Shown: piece after piece, positions 9,915 through 18,414 of the stretch | How the letters are laid out: the number at the start of each line of letters is the position of its first letter | How positions within the stretch are numbered: position 1 is the first letter of the stretch | Assembly (NCBI GenBank): GCA_029077825.1 | Contig: JAQNCT010000004.1 | Coordinates: 1-64,000, forward strand | DNA: 64,000 nt | Reading direction: 5' to 3' | Origin: Acidocella sp. | Lineage (GTDB): Bacteria > Pseudomonadota > Alphaproteobacteria > Acetobacterales > Acetobacteraceae | Notes under the pieces: generated by a model | Told to the model about the DNA's origin: nothing | The model's database searches: none | What the model saw: the letters and a program-made list of their open reading frames with translations, nothing else | Program-made: the position numbers and the translations under genes

Positions 9915-11039
9915 ATGAAGTTCAAGGCTGATCGCGCCACCCTGATGAAGTCTCTGGCCCATGTGCAGAACGTCGTCGAGAAGCGTAATACCATCCCCAT
10001 TCTGGCCAATGTGCTGTTGGCGGTGCGCGAGGGCAAGCTGACGATTGCGGCCACTGATCTTGAAATCGCCCTGGTTGAGGAAGTGCCAGCCCAGGCCACC
10101 CGCAACGGAGCCATTACGGTTCCTGCCGCAACCTTGTACGAAATTGTCCGCCGCCAGCCCGAAAATGCTGAAATCGAGCTGGACCATCCAGGTGGTGATG
10201 CCCAGCTAGCCCTGCGCGCCGGGCGTTATGCCACCAGCTTGGTGGCGCTGAGTGTTGATGAGTTTCCGAAGCTCGACGCCGGCAAGTTGTCACATACGTT
10301 CAGCCTGTCAGCTTTGAGTTTGCGCGGGTTGATTGACCGGACCAAGTTCGCAATCTCCACCGAGGAAACCCGCTATTACCTGAACGGTATCTATCTGCAT
10401 GCCGCCGAAGCTGACGGTGAGCCGGTTTTGCGCGCCGTGGCGACTGACGGGCACCGCCTGGCCCGGGTAGAGGAGCCGCTTCCTGAAGGTGCCGCCGGGA
10501 TGCCTGGCGTGATTATTCCGCGCAAAACTGTTAATGAATTGCGCAAGCTGCTTGATGAGATTAGCGGAGATATTGAGGTGGCTCTGTCAGAGACGCGAAT
10601 CCAATTCACCATCGGCACCATGCGGCTGACCAGCAAGCTGATTGACGGCACGTTCCCTGATTATGAGCGGGTGATCCCGCGCGGTAATGACAAAATTCTG
10701 CGCGTGAACCAGCGCAATTTTTCGGCGGCGGTGTCGCGGGTTTCAGCCATTTCATCGGAGCGTCATCGGCCGGTGAAATTGTCGCTCGCCAAGGATTTGC
10801 TGGTGATTTCAGCAGCCAGCCCGGAACAGGGCACTGCCTCTGAGGAGTTGGATGCTGACCAGATTAAATACGATGCCGGGCCGCTCGAAATTGGCTTTCA
10901 GGCGCGCTATTTGAACGATGTGACGGAGCAGATTCAAGGCGAGGTTGAGTTTGTGTTCTCTGATGGCGCTGCACCAACTTTGGTGCGCGACCCGGAAAAC
11001 CCCGGCGCGGTGTACGTGTTGATGCCGATGCGCGTGTAA
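9915..11039 (+). CDS. dnaN: DNA polymerase III beta subunit (sliding clamp)
   Basis: 374 residues, the usual length for a dimeric sliding clamp that tethers polymerase III to DNA. It starts MKFKADRATLMKSLAHVQNVVEKRNTIPILANVLL, the canonical first domain, and ends with the hydrophobic-pocket tail NPGAVYVLMPMRV. Three repeated clamp domains of about 120 residues can be followed. recF and ymdB follow on the same strand. The last three coding codons plus stop form the first unit of a 13-bp tandem repeat that fills the dnaN-recF gap. dnaA is not in this window, so it is not known whether this is the origin region. Confidence 0.97.
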   Translation: MKFKADRATLMKSLAHVQNVVEKRNTIPILANVLLAVREGKLTIAATDLEIALVEEVPAQATRNGAITVPAATLYEIVRRQPENAEIELDHPGGDAQLALRAGRYATSLVALSVDEFPKLDAGKLSHTFSLSALSLRGLIDRTKFAISTEETRYYLNGIYLHAAEADGEPVLRAVATDGHRLARVEEPLPEGAAGMPGVIIPRKTVNELRKLLDEISGDIEVALSETRIQFTIGTMRLTSKLIDGTFPDYERVIPRGNDKILRVNQRNFSAAVSRVSAISSERHRPVKLSLAKDLLVISAASPEQGTASEELDADQIKYDAGPLEIGFQARYLNDVTEQIQGEVEFVFSDGAAPTLVRDPENPGAVYVLMPMRV

Positions 11040-11160
11040 ACGGCGTGTGTAAGTGGCGTGTGTAAGCGCCGCGTTTAAGCGGCGCGTATGAGCGGTGGGT
11101 GTGGGCAGCGCATGTAAGTAACGGGTGTGAGCGCCAGATTTATGATTGGGGTTTAAGCAA
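11031..11160 (+). repeat. Degenerate 13-bp tandem repeat, ten units, between dnaN and recF
   Basis: Reading from 11031 the sequence falls into consecutive 13-base units with approximate consensus CGCGTGTAAGCGG: units begin at 11031, 11044, 11057, 11070, 11083, 11096, 11109, 11122, 11135 and 11148. The first five are close to each other; units 6-8 are more diverged, unit 9 is poorly matching, and unit 10 (GGGGTTTAAGCAA) recovers the pattern. The first unit contains the dnaN codons Arg-Val-stop, so the array looks like repeated duplication of the dnaN 3' end. Nearly every unit keeps TAA or TGA at the same place, so the array is not coding. Confidence 0.85.
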
Positions 11161-11228
11161 CGCTTCTCCGCCTAACCCTTACGGACTTCCGGTCTTACCA
11201 AGCGCTGCGGTTTAACCCCGCCGCCTCG

Positions 11229-12266
11229 GTGTGTGTTTTTACCGGGCCGAATGGCTCTGGCAAAACCAATTTGCTCGAAGCTGTTTCATTGCTGGTGCCG
11301 GGCCGTGGTTTGCGCGGTGCTAAATTCTCTGAGCTTTCCCGCCAGGGGGCTGAGGCCACAGGAAACTGGGCGGTTGCCGCCACGCTTAACGGTCCCGATG
11401 GAAATTTTGAAATTGGCACCGGTACAGCCGATGACCAGGAGCGCCGGGTGTTCCGGCTTGATGGCGTGCCACCGCGCAGCCAGGCAGATATTGGCGCACG
11501 CCTGGCGGCGGTGTGGTTAACCCCGCAAATGGACAGGCTGTTTATTGAGCCCGCTTCTGGCCGGCGCAAGTTTTTGGACCGGCTGGTGGTGGCGCTTGAG
11601 CCAGCACATGCCCGCCAAATTGCGGGGTTTGAGGCTGCATCCGCACAACGTAACCGGCTGCTGGCGGCAGGTGGCGCTGACCCGGATTGGCTGGCGGGGC
11701 TTGAGGATTCCATGGCCCGCCACGCGGTGGCCGCTACCGCAACACGGGCAGCCTTGGTCAGCCGGTTGAATGGCGCTTTGGCGGGCGGTGCAGCAGCCCC
11801 ATTTCCCGCCGTTGCATTGGCGCTGGATTGTATGATTACTGAGCGTTTGCGCCACACACCAGCTCTTGCCGTGGAAGATTTTCTGCGCGCCGCTTTGCGC
11901 GATGCCCGCGCGGCGGATGCAGCGCGTGGTGGTGCGAGCTTTGGGCCTAACCGGGCGGATTTAGCGATTGCTGATGCCAACACCGGCCGACCGGCCAGCC
12001 TATCATCAACCGGGCAGCAAAAATCCATGTTGATCGGCATTGTTCTGGGCCACGCCGCTTTGATTGCCGCTACCAGAGGGGCAGCCCCTTTGTTGTTGCT
12101 GGATGAGCCGCTGGTGCATTTAGATAGCGCCATGCGGGAAGCTCTGTTTAAGGCGTTGGGCGCACAAAATTTTCATGCTTTGCTGACCGGCACGGATGTT
12201 GAGCCTTTTGGCGGGCTGGCAGCGGCCTTTTATAGGGTGCAAGAGGGCCGTATAGACCCTGCATGA
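11229..12266 (+). CDS. recF: DNA replication and repair protein RecF (start codon problem)
   Basis: Coordinates begin at the first standard start codon, GTG 11229, giving 345 residues, but the homologous protein clearly begins earlier. Codons 11157-11228 read ATLLRLTLTDFRSYQALRF and so on, the conserved RecF first strands, yet contain no ATG, GTG or TTG, and TAA 11154-11156 closes the frame upstream. Downstream features are intact: Walker A GPNGSGKTN, the ABC-type signature LSSTGQQKS and Walker B LLLLDEPLVHLD. RecF loads RecA at gapped DNA. A rare start (for example ACG 11160, with GGGG eight bases upstream), a recent mutation or a sequencing error are possible. It overlaps ymdB by 4 bases. 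Confidence 0.85.
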   Translation: MCVFTGPNGSGKTNLLEAVSLLVPGRGLRGAKFSELSRQGAEATGNWAVAATLNGPDGNFEIGTGTADDQERRVFRLDGVPPRSQADIGARLAAVWLTPQMDRLFIEPASGRRKFLDRLVVALEPAHARQIAGFEAASAQRNRLLAAGGADPDWLAGLEDSMARHAVAATATRAALVSRLNGALAGGAAAPFPAVALALDCMITERLRHTPALAVEDFLRAALRDARAADAARGGASFGPNRADLAIADANTGRPASLSSTGQQKSMLIGIVLGHAALIAATRGAAPLLLLDEPLVHLDSAMREALFKALGAQNFHALLTGTDVEPFGGLAAAFYRVQEGRIDPA

Positions 12267-13081
12267 ACATGCGCATTTTGATATTAGGTGACTTGGTTGG
12301 CCGCACAGGCCGCGATGCGGTGGTAGCCGCCCTGCCAGGGCTGCGGGCCCAAACCAAAGCTGATTTTGTGGCAGTTAATGGTGAGAATGCCTCGCATGGT
12401 TTTGGCTTGGCCCCAGACATGGCTGATGTTTTATTTGCCGCCGGGGCGGATGCCATAACCCTTGGCAACCACGCCTGGGACCGGCGCGAGATTATCCCCT
12501 ACATTGCCAAAGAACCCAGGTTGATCCGCCCGCTGAATTTTCCGCCCGGCACGCCAGGCAACGGTGCTGCCATTGTTACATTGCCAGACGGGCGCAAAGT
12601 GCTGATCGCGCAATTGATGGGCCGGTTGTTTATGGACCCGCTCGATGACCCGTTCCGCGCCATGGAGGAATTGCTCGCGCGCAATAAAATTGGCTTGAAC
12701 TGCCAGGCGATTCTGGTTGATTTTCATGGTGAGGCGACATCTGAGAAAATGGCGTTTGCCCATGCGTTTGATGGTCGGGTTTCGGCGGTGGTTGGCACCC
12801 ACACCCATATCCCCACAGCGGACCACCAGATATTGCCCGGTGGCACAGGTTTTAGCGCTGATTTGGGCATGTGTGGTGACTATGACAGCGTGATTGGCAT
12901 GACCAAGGAACCCTCAGTTTCCAAATTCATTAAAAAAATGCCAGGTGAGCGGTTAGCACCCGCAGAGGGGCCCGCCACAATTTGCGGTGCGTTTATTGAA
13001 TTAAATGATAAGGGGCTGGCATTACGCATTGAGCCGGTGCGCGTTGGCGGGCGGTTGTTGCCGGCAATGCCGTTGGTATGA
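12263..13081 (+). CDS. ymdB: YmdB-family metallophosphoesterase
   Basis: 272 residues, full length for the TIGR00282/YmdB family of dinuclear-metal phosphodiesterases; the Bacillus member hydrolyses 2',3'-cyclic nucleotides and affects biofilm and motility choice. Metal-binding motifs are in order: ILGDLVGRTGRD (Asp), VNGENASHG (Asn/Glu), TLGNHAWDRRE (Asn-His), DFHGEATSEK (His) and VGTHTHIPTAD (His-x-His). The ATG overlaps the recF stop as ATGA, so the two are translationally coupled. Cytosolic, no signal peptide. The exact substrate in this organism is not known. Confidence 0.88.
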   Translation: MNMRILILGDLVGRTGRDAVVAALPGLRAQTKADFVAVNGENASHGFGLAPDMADVLFAAGADAITLGNHAWDRREIIPYIAKEPRLIRPLNFPPGTPGNGAAIVTLPDGRKVLIAQLMGRLFMDPLDDPFRAMEELLARNKIGLNCQAILVDFHGEATSEKMAFAHAFDGRVSAVVGTHTHIPTADHQILPGGTGFSADLGMCGDYDSVIGMTKEPSVSKFIKKMPGERLAPAEGPATICGAFIELNDKGLALRIEPVRVGGRLLPAMPLV

Positions 13082-13196
13082 GGTGATGCAATTTCATCAA
13101 ATGGTCATTGGTTATGGCTGAAATGCCGCTTGTTGTTGGCAAGTTTTCAGGCGCATCAACCACTATAAATTAACTTTGTTATGTAGGATTATTTAC

Positions 13197-14228
13197 GTGA
13201 AATATTTTAGCTTATTGGGTGTGCTCGCGCTGGTAGTATCTTCAGTGCCTAACGCGCCAGCGCAAACACCAGCCCCTTATAAGCTTACCAAAACCGTTGC
13301 CCTGGGTGGTGCGCTGAAATGGGATTATTTGCATTTTGATGCCGCGACTGACCGTTTATACGTCTCTCATGGTGATGTGGTGGATGTGCTGAATGGTAAA
13401 ACCGGCGCCAAAATTGGCGAGTTAACCGGTTTGCCGGGCAGCCATGGCATAGCGGTGGACCCCGTAAGCGGGCTGGTTTACGCCGATAGTGCCAAAAACA
13501 ATCAAGCCATTGCGTTTAACCCCCGGAGCTTCAAGCCGGTTGCCACAATGCCAGTTGTGCAAGATGCTGATGGCATGGCGTATGACCCCGCCAGCAAACA
13601 GATTTTTGTGGTGGGCGGTGATGGCAATGCCATAACCCCGATTGATGCGACAACCAAAAAAGCTACCGCTGACATTGCTCTGGGCGGTTCGCCAGAGTTT
13701 TTGGTGGTTGATGGTATTGGCTCGCTTTATGTGAACATTAATGACAAAAACGAGATTGTTCGGATTGATACCAAAACAAATAATATTGCGGCCCGCTGGC
13801 CGGTGGCCCCGTGTGAAAGCCCAACTGGCTTGGCGATGGATGCCAAAAACCGCCTGTTGTTTGCCTCCTGCCACAGCGGCGTGATGATTGTGATGAATGC
13901 TGATACTGGTAAAATTGTTGCATCATTACCTATTGGCAAAGGCACAGACGCCGCCGCCTTTGATGCAAAAACCCATACGGCATTTTCATCAAATTCTGAT
14001 GGCACCTTGAATATTATTGGTGAAACCTCGACCAAGAACTTTACCGATGCCACAATGCTGACAGCCAAAGCCGCCCGCACCATGGCCGTTAATCCTGCCA
14101 CCGGCCGGGTTTATTTAATCACCGCGACAGTAACCTCTACCACGCCACCGGCTACACCCGATGGTAAAATTCATTACGTGTTTGCACCGGGCTCAGTGAA
14201 ATTACTGATCTTCGACCCAGTTAAATGA
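13197..14228 (+). CDS. Exported YncE-like beta-propeller protein
   Basis: 343 residues from GTG 13197, which has AGGA at 13185-13188; the frame is open to a TTG at 13176 but that start lacks a site. The N-terminus [23 protein letters not shown] is a signal peptide with likely cleavage after APAQ or nearby. The mature part has repeated blade-like units of about 40 residues ('D..t.rlYVs....v.vln..tg'), for example [21 protein letters not shown] and [20 protein letters not shown]. This is the seven-blade YncE/YVTN fold of periplasmic proteins, often linked to PQQ or cytochrome systems. No catalytic motif is visible. Its 3' end overlaps glpK on the other strand by 27 bases. Confidence 0.75.
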   Translation: MKYFSLLGVLALVVSSVPNAPAQTPAPYKLTKTVALGGALKWDYLHFDAATDRLYVSHGDVVDVLNGKTGAKIGELTGLPGSHGIAVDPVSGLVYADSAKNNQAIAFNPRSFKPVATMPVVQDADGMAYDPASKQIFVVGGDGNAITPIDATTKKATADIALGGSPEFLVVDGIGSLYVNINDKNEIVRIDTKTNNIAARWPVAPCESPTGLAMDAKNRLLFASCHSGVMIVMNADTGKIVASLPIGKGTDAAAFDAKTHTAFSSNSDGTLNIIGETSTKNFTDATMLTAKAARTMAVNPATGRVYLITATVTSTTPPATPDGKIHYVFAPGSVKLLIFDPVK

Positions 14229-15692
14229 GCGTTGCACGGCTTTGTGCCAAGATGCGTACAGCTTGTCGCGCAAGCGCTCATCCATAGCCGGGGTGAAAAT
14301 TTTGTCGGGGCGCCAATTTGTGCGTAGTTCGTCAGTGTCAGCCCAAAAGCCAGTAGCCAGGCCAGCCGCATAGGCAGCGCCGAGCGCGGTGGTTTCAAGG
14401 ATGCTGGGTCGGATCACGGGTACGTTTAGTATGTCGGCCTGAAATTGCATAAGTAATTCATTGGCGACCATACCGCCGTCAGTCTTTAACGAAGTAAGCG
14501 CGATGCCACTATCCTTGGCCATGGCGTTAACAACATCGCGCACTTGGTAGGCGGTAGCTTCGAGGGCGGCTCGCGCAATATGGGCACGGTTGGCATAACG
14601 CGTCAGCCCCGTGATGACGCCGCGAGCATCCTCTCGCCAATAGGGGGCGTAAAGGCCCGAGAAAGCCGGAACAATGTAAATATCGCCATTGTCAGGCACA
14701 GATGATGCCAAGCTTTCGATTTGCGCGGCGGATTCGAATAACTGTAGATTATCCCTCAACCATTGCACCAGGGCGCCAGTAATGGCGATGGCGCCTTCAA
14801 GCGCATAGTGGGGTGGCGCGCTGCCGAACTGATACGCGATTGTGGTGAGTAATCCCGCGGTTGATTGCACCGGTTGGGTGCCGGTGTTCATGAGGAGAAA
14901 AGAGCCCGTGCCGTAGGTGTTTTTGGCCTCGCCCGGTTTGAAGCAAGTCTGGCCAACCAGTGCGGCTTGTTGGTCACCCAGCAAACCGGCCAATGTAACG
15001 CCTTTGAGCGGGCCTCGCTTGATGACGCCAAAAATTTCTGATGATGATTTGATGATTGGCAGGCAAGCGGCAGGAATGTTGAAAGCTGTGAGCATAAAGT
15101 TGTCCCAATGACATGTTTCAATGTTCATCAGTTGGGTGCGGCTCGCGTTGGAAACATCGGTGATGTGCTGGTCTGTCAGATTCCATGCCAGCCAACTATC
15201 CATGGTTCCGAACAACGCATTACCGAGCGCTGCATCCGAGCGGGCACCTGCTACATTGTCGAGTAACCAGTTAAGTTTGAGTCCCGAAAAATAACTGGTC
15301 AAAGGCAGACCAGTTTGACCACGAAATTGATCTTGCCCATCTTTACGAATAAACGCGGCAACTTTGTCGTCAACTCTGGTATCTTGCCAGACGAGCGCGT
15401 TATGCAACGGCCTGCCTGTTTGGCGGTCCCACAGAATTATAGTTTCACGTTGATTGGTAATGCCGACGCAATCCAGGTCATATGCGCGCAAATTTCCCTG
15501 TGTCAGAGCGCTCGTTATTACCTCGTCAGTATTTCGTAAAATCTCTATAGGATCATGCTCAACCCAGCCGGGTTGCGGAAAAATCTGACGATGCTCCTTC
15601 TGTGCGGCGGCGAGAATGGCGCCGGATTTATCAAACACAATGAATCTTGTGCTGCTGGTTCCCTGGTCAATTGCGCCGATGTATTTGGTCAT
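14202..15692 (-). CDS. glpK: Glycerol kinase
   Basis: 496 residues, full length, FGGY carbohydrate kinase family. It phosphorylates glycerol to sn-glycerol 3-phosphate using ATP. The N-terminal ATP/substrate motif [19 protein letters not shown], the [10 protein letters not shown] segment, the [10 protein letters not shown] loop, [17 protein letters not shown] and [14 protein letters not shown] are all diagnostic. No glpF, glpD or glpR is adjacent. Glycerol 3-phosphate could feed the triose-phosphate genes (gap, pgk) elsewhere in the window. The gene is divergent from a serine hydrolase gene, with about 125 bases between starts. Confidence 0.96.
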   Translation of the reverse strand: MTKYIGAIDQGTSSTRFIVFDKSGAILAAAQKEHRQIFPQPGWVEHDPIEILRNTDEVITSALTQGNLRAYDLDCVGITNQRETIILWDRQTGRPLHNALVWQDTRVDDKVAAFIRKDGQDQFRGQTGLPLTSYFSGLKLNWLLDNVAGARSDAALGNALFGTMDSWLAWNLTDQHITDVSNASRTQLMNIETCHWDNFMLTAFNIPAACLPIIKSSSEIFGVIKRGPLKGVTLAGLLGDQQAALVGQTCFKPGEAKNTYGTGSFLLMNTGTQPVQSTAGLLTTIAYQFGSAPPHYALEGAIAITGALVQWLRDNLQLFESAAQIESLASSVPDNGDIYIVPAFSGLYAPYWREDARGVITGLTRYANRAHIARAALEATAYQVRDVVNAMAKDSGIALTSLKTDGGMVANELLMQFQADILNVPVIRPSILETTALGAAYAAGLATGFWADTDELRTNWRPDKIFTPAMDERLRDKLYASWHKAVQRSFNWVEDQ

Positions 15693-15817
15693 TGTTGAAA
15701 ACCAACCTATTTGTTGAACATTAGCAATTGTCTTGCTTTTTAGATGGCTAGTTGGCGACCTTCAAAAAATAAAGCATAAAACGGCTAAAATCAAACTGCA
15801 ATATGGAGGCAAATGCG

Positions 15818-16969
15818 ATGAACTTTCAGAAGATACAGGATGTTCTCGATGAGGCGGTAAGAAGTGGTGCCATTGCTGGTGCTGTGGCAGCAGCGACTGA
15901 CCCTGTGAGCACAATTTTTGAAATTGTGGCAGGCCGTCAGAGCTTAGATGATCCGGCACCGATGCAGAATGATAGCATCTTTTGGATAGCCTCGATGACG
16001 AAGGCTTTGACAAGCGTGGCCGCATTGCAGCAGGTTGAAGCGGGGGCTCTGAGCCTTGATGCGCCGCTATATGAATTGCTGCCCGACTTAGCGCCACTGC
16101 AAGTGCTTGAAGGCTTCGACGTTGATGGCAAGCCCCAATTACGCCCCGCCGTTGGTTATATAACGCTTCGGCAGTTACTAACCCATACCGCTGGATTTTC
16201 TTATGAATTTTCAAACCCGCACCTTGCGCGTTATTTGAAGGCGACAAAAACTCCAAGTGCTGCAACCGGCCTGTGGGCGGGGCTAAGGCAACCTTTGATG
16301 TTTGATCCGGGGACAAGTTGGGAATATGGCATCAATACAGATTGGGCCGGACGGGCCGTGGAAGTTGCTTCGGGCCTGAAGCTTGATGTCTATTTTGATA
16401 AATATATTACTGGCCCCTTGGGAATGCGCGATACGTTGTTTTTGCCTACGCCGGCTCAAGCATCGCGGCGCGCGGCGATGCACGCTCGTGATGCAAATGG
16501 CCGCTTAAAACTTATATCGTCTGAACCACGTCCGGCTCCGGAGTTTTTAAGCGGCGGTGGCGGCCTCTATTCATCCGCCCCGGATTATTTGGCTTTCATG
16601 CGAATGATTTTGAATAATGGCGGAACATTATTGCAGCAGGATACCGTTGGGATGATGTGCGTCAATCAAATAGGGGCTCTGCGCGCGGGCGTTTTGGGGA
16701 ATGCTAATCCTGCGTTGTCTTATGGGGTTGATTTTTATCCAGGAGCGGACTCAAAATGGAGTCTCGGCTTTCTATTAAATCCTGCCCCTGGGCGTTATGG
16801 CCGCAGTGCCGGCAGCCTCGCTTGGGCCGGCCTGCCGAATTGCTATTACTGGATTGATTTACATCGAAAAATCGCTGTTGTGATATTAATGCAGTTGATG
16901 CCGTTTGGTGATCCGGCAGCCGTGCAACTCCACGCGGCTTTTGAAGCTGCAGTTTATGCTTCACTTTAG
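15818..16969 (+). CDS. Beta-lactamase-fold serine hydrolase (class C/esterase EstB type)
   Basis: 383 residues from ATG 15818, chosen because GGAGG sits at 15805-15809; the ATG at 15803 has none. The nucleophile motif Ser-x-x-Lys is SMTK at residues 59-62 (WIASMTKALTSVAAL), and the Tyr motif is in WEYGINTDWAGRA near residue 170. There is no signal peptide, so it is probably a cytosolic esterase or D-amino-acid peptidase-like enzyme and not a secreted beta-lactamase. The C-terminal FLSGGGGLYSSAPDYLAFMRMILN is typical of this family. A class II aldolase-like gene follows after 52 bases on the same strand. Confidence 0.82.
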   Translation: MNFQKIQDVLDEAVRSGAIAGAVAAATDPVSTIFEIVAGRQSLDDPAPMQNDSIFWIASMTKALTSVAALQQVEAGALSLDAPLYELLPDLAPLQVLEGFDVDGKPQLRPAVGYITLRQLLTHTAGFSYEFSNPHLARYLKATKTPSAATGLWAGLRQPLMFDPGTSWEYGINTDWAGRAVEVASGLKLDVYFDKYITGPLGMRDTLFLPTPAQASRRAAMHARDANGRLKLISSEPRPAPEFLSGGGGLYSSAPDYLAFMRMILNNGGTLLQQDTVGMMCVNQIGALRAGVLGNANPALSYGVDFYPGADSKWSLGFLLNPAPGRYGRSAGSLAWAGLPNCYYWIDLHRKIAVVILMQLMPFGDPAAVQLHAAFEAAVYASL

Positions 16970-17021
16970 GGCAAAACAACCGCATGATCGCTGCACATAA
17001 TAATGAGGGAAGGAGCGACTC

Positions 17022-17807
17022 ATGGATATCATAACGCACGTTGATTGCCCGTCAGGTATGGACGAAGCCGAATGGCAAGTACGGTGTGACCTGGCAGCAC
17101 TTTACCGGCTGGTTGCGCATTTTCGGATGACGGACTTTATTTACACTCATATTAGTGCCCGTGTGCCTGGGCCTGAGCATCATTTTCTCATCAATCAATA
17201 TGGTGTTCTATTTGAAGACATGTGTGCCTCGGATTTGGTCAAGGTCGATCTGGACGGAAAAATCATTGACCAGACTGCCGCGGGGACCAAGTTTATCAAT
17301 GAAGCTGGTTTTACCATCCACTCAGCGATCCATGCGGCAAGAGAGGATTTGATCTGTGTGGTGCACACTCATACTGCGGCGGGTATGGCTGTATCGGCGC
17401 AGGCCCATGGGTTATTGCCCATTACCCAGCATGCCTTAAAATTTTACGGATGTTTATCCTACCACGGCTATGAAGGGATCGCGCTGGAGTTGGATGAGCG
17501 GCCGCGTCTGGTTGCTGATTTAGGGCCGGCCAACCGGGCGATGATTCTCACCAACCACGGGTTACTGGCAGCTGGCCGCTCAATCGCTGAGGCGTTCCTT
17601 GAGATTTATTACCTGGAGCGGGCGTGCCAGGCGCAGGTGGCGGCGTTGTCAGGTGGTGCCAAGTTGATATTTCCGCCTGTGGCTGTGCAGGAACATACCG
17701 CCAGGCAGTTTAATCCGCCCGAGCCATATTTGGCAGCGCATTGCAAAATGGCCTGGAAGTCAGCGCTTCGCCTGATCGAAGCTACAGGCTCTGATTACCG
17801 GCGTTAA
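17022..17807 (+). CDS. Class II aldolase/adducin-family protein
   Basis: 261 residues with a single aldolase II/adducin domain, a zinc-dependent fold that cleaves or isomerises sugar phosphates in L-fuculose-phosphate aldolase relatives. The core is present: RMTDFIYTHISARVPG, FTIHSAIHAAREDLICVVHTHTAAGMAVSA with the His-x-His zinc ligands, and ILTNHGLLAAGRS with the third His. A strong GGAAGGAG site precedes ATG 17022. Many bacterial members are of unknown substrate. The stop codon overlaps the thpR stop on the other strand in a shared TTAA. Confidence 0.83.
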   Translation: MDIITHVDCPSGMDEAEWQVRCDLAALYRLVAHFRMTDFIYTHISARVPGPEHHFLINQYGVLFEDMCASDLVKVDLDGKIIDQTAAGTKFINEAGFTIHSAIHAAREDLICVVHTHTAAGMAVSAQAHGLLPITQHALKFYGCLSYHGYEGIALELDERPRLVADLGPANRAMILTNHGLLAAGRSIAEAFLEIYYLERACQAQVAALSGGAKLIFPPVAVQEHTARQFNPPEPYLAAHCKMAWKSALRLIEATGSDYRR

Positions 17808-18337
17808 CCCAGCGCGTACTCGGCTTCCTGGGTATAGGTTGGCTGGTCCTTGCCGAGAAAGGAGCTGAACAAGGTTACATTGTCAGCGCGGATCGGGATT
17901 GAACGATAGAGATTATTTGCCTGCACGAAGGCGGCGAGGCCAGGGGTAACCGATACATCCATGCGTGCCAGAGCGACGTGCGGGGTAAATCGCCGACGGT
18001 CAGGCGGCATGCCGATGCGGTGCAGAGCGGTCTCCACCTTGGCCTGCAGCTTGGTTAAATGCTCATTACGCTCAACCCCGGCCCACAGGCATGAAACCCG
18101 CCCGGCTTTTTCAAACCACCCCAGGCCCGAGAGTGAAAAGGCAAAACCGCGGCCACGTAGCGACGCCAAGGCATGGTCGATTTCCTCTGCCTGCAAGCGG
18201 TTGGCTTCTCCGATGAAGCGGAGGGTCAGGTGGAAATTATCTGTTGGAACCCAACGAGCGCCCGGCATGTTGAAGGTGAGGTCGCTTAATTGTTCTTTGA
18301 CTTCCCATGGGAGGTCGAGGGCCACGAACAGGCGCAT
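17804..18337 (-). CDS. thpR: RNA 2',3'-cyclic phosphodiesterase ThpR
   Basis: 177 residues, full length for the LigT/ThpR branch of 2H phosphoesterases, which open 2',3'-cyclic phosphates on RNA. The two His-x-Thr/Ala-Leu catalytic motifs are HLTL at residues 36-39 (NFHLTLRFIGE) and HVAL at 120-123 (RFTPHVALARM). The start MRLFVALDLPWEVKEQL is the usual N-terminus. It stands alone, facing the aldolase gene and with about 80 bases to the aminopeptidase gene. Confidence 0.9.
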   Translation of the reverse strand: MRLFVALDLPWEVKEQLSDLTFNMPGARWVPTDNFHLTLRFIGEANRLQAEEIDHALASLRGRGFAFSLSGLGWFEKAGRVSCLWAGVERNEHLTKLQAKVETALHRIGMPPDRRRFTPHVALARMDVSVTPGLAAFVQANNLYRSIPIRADNVTLFSSFLGKDQPTYTQEAEYALG

Positions 18338-18414
18338 GGTAAAGCCGCCTTTTTGATAGGGTGGTCACGATTCGCATGAGAATCTTGCAATGACATAGAG
18401 CAGAAGGTCAATCT

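Noticed and set aside
11031-11160. The 13-mer array as an oriC duplex-unwinding element
   Set aside because: The units are GC-rich, not AT-rich, and no DnaA boxes or AT cluster are seen; dnaA is not adjacent.
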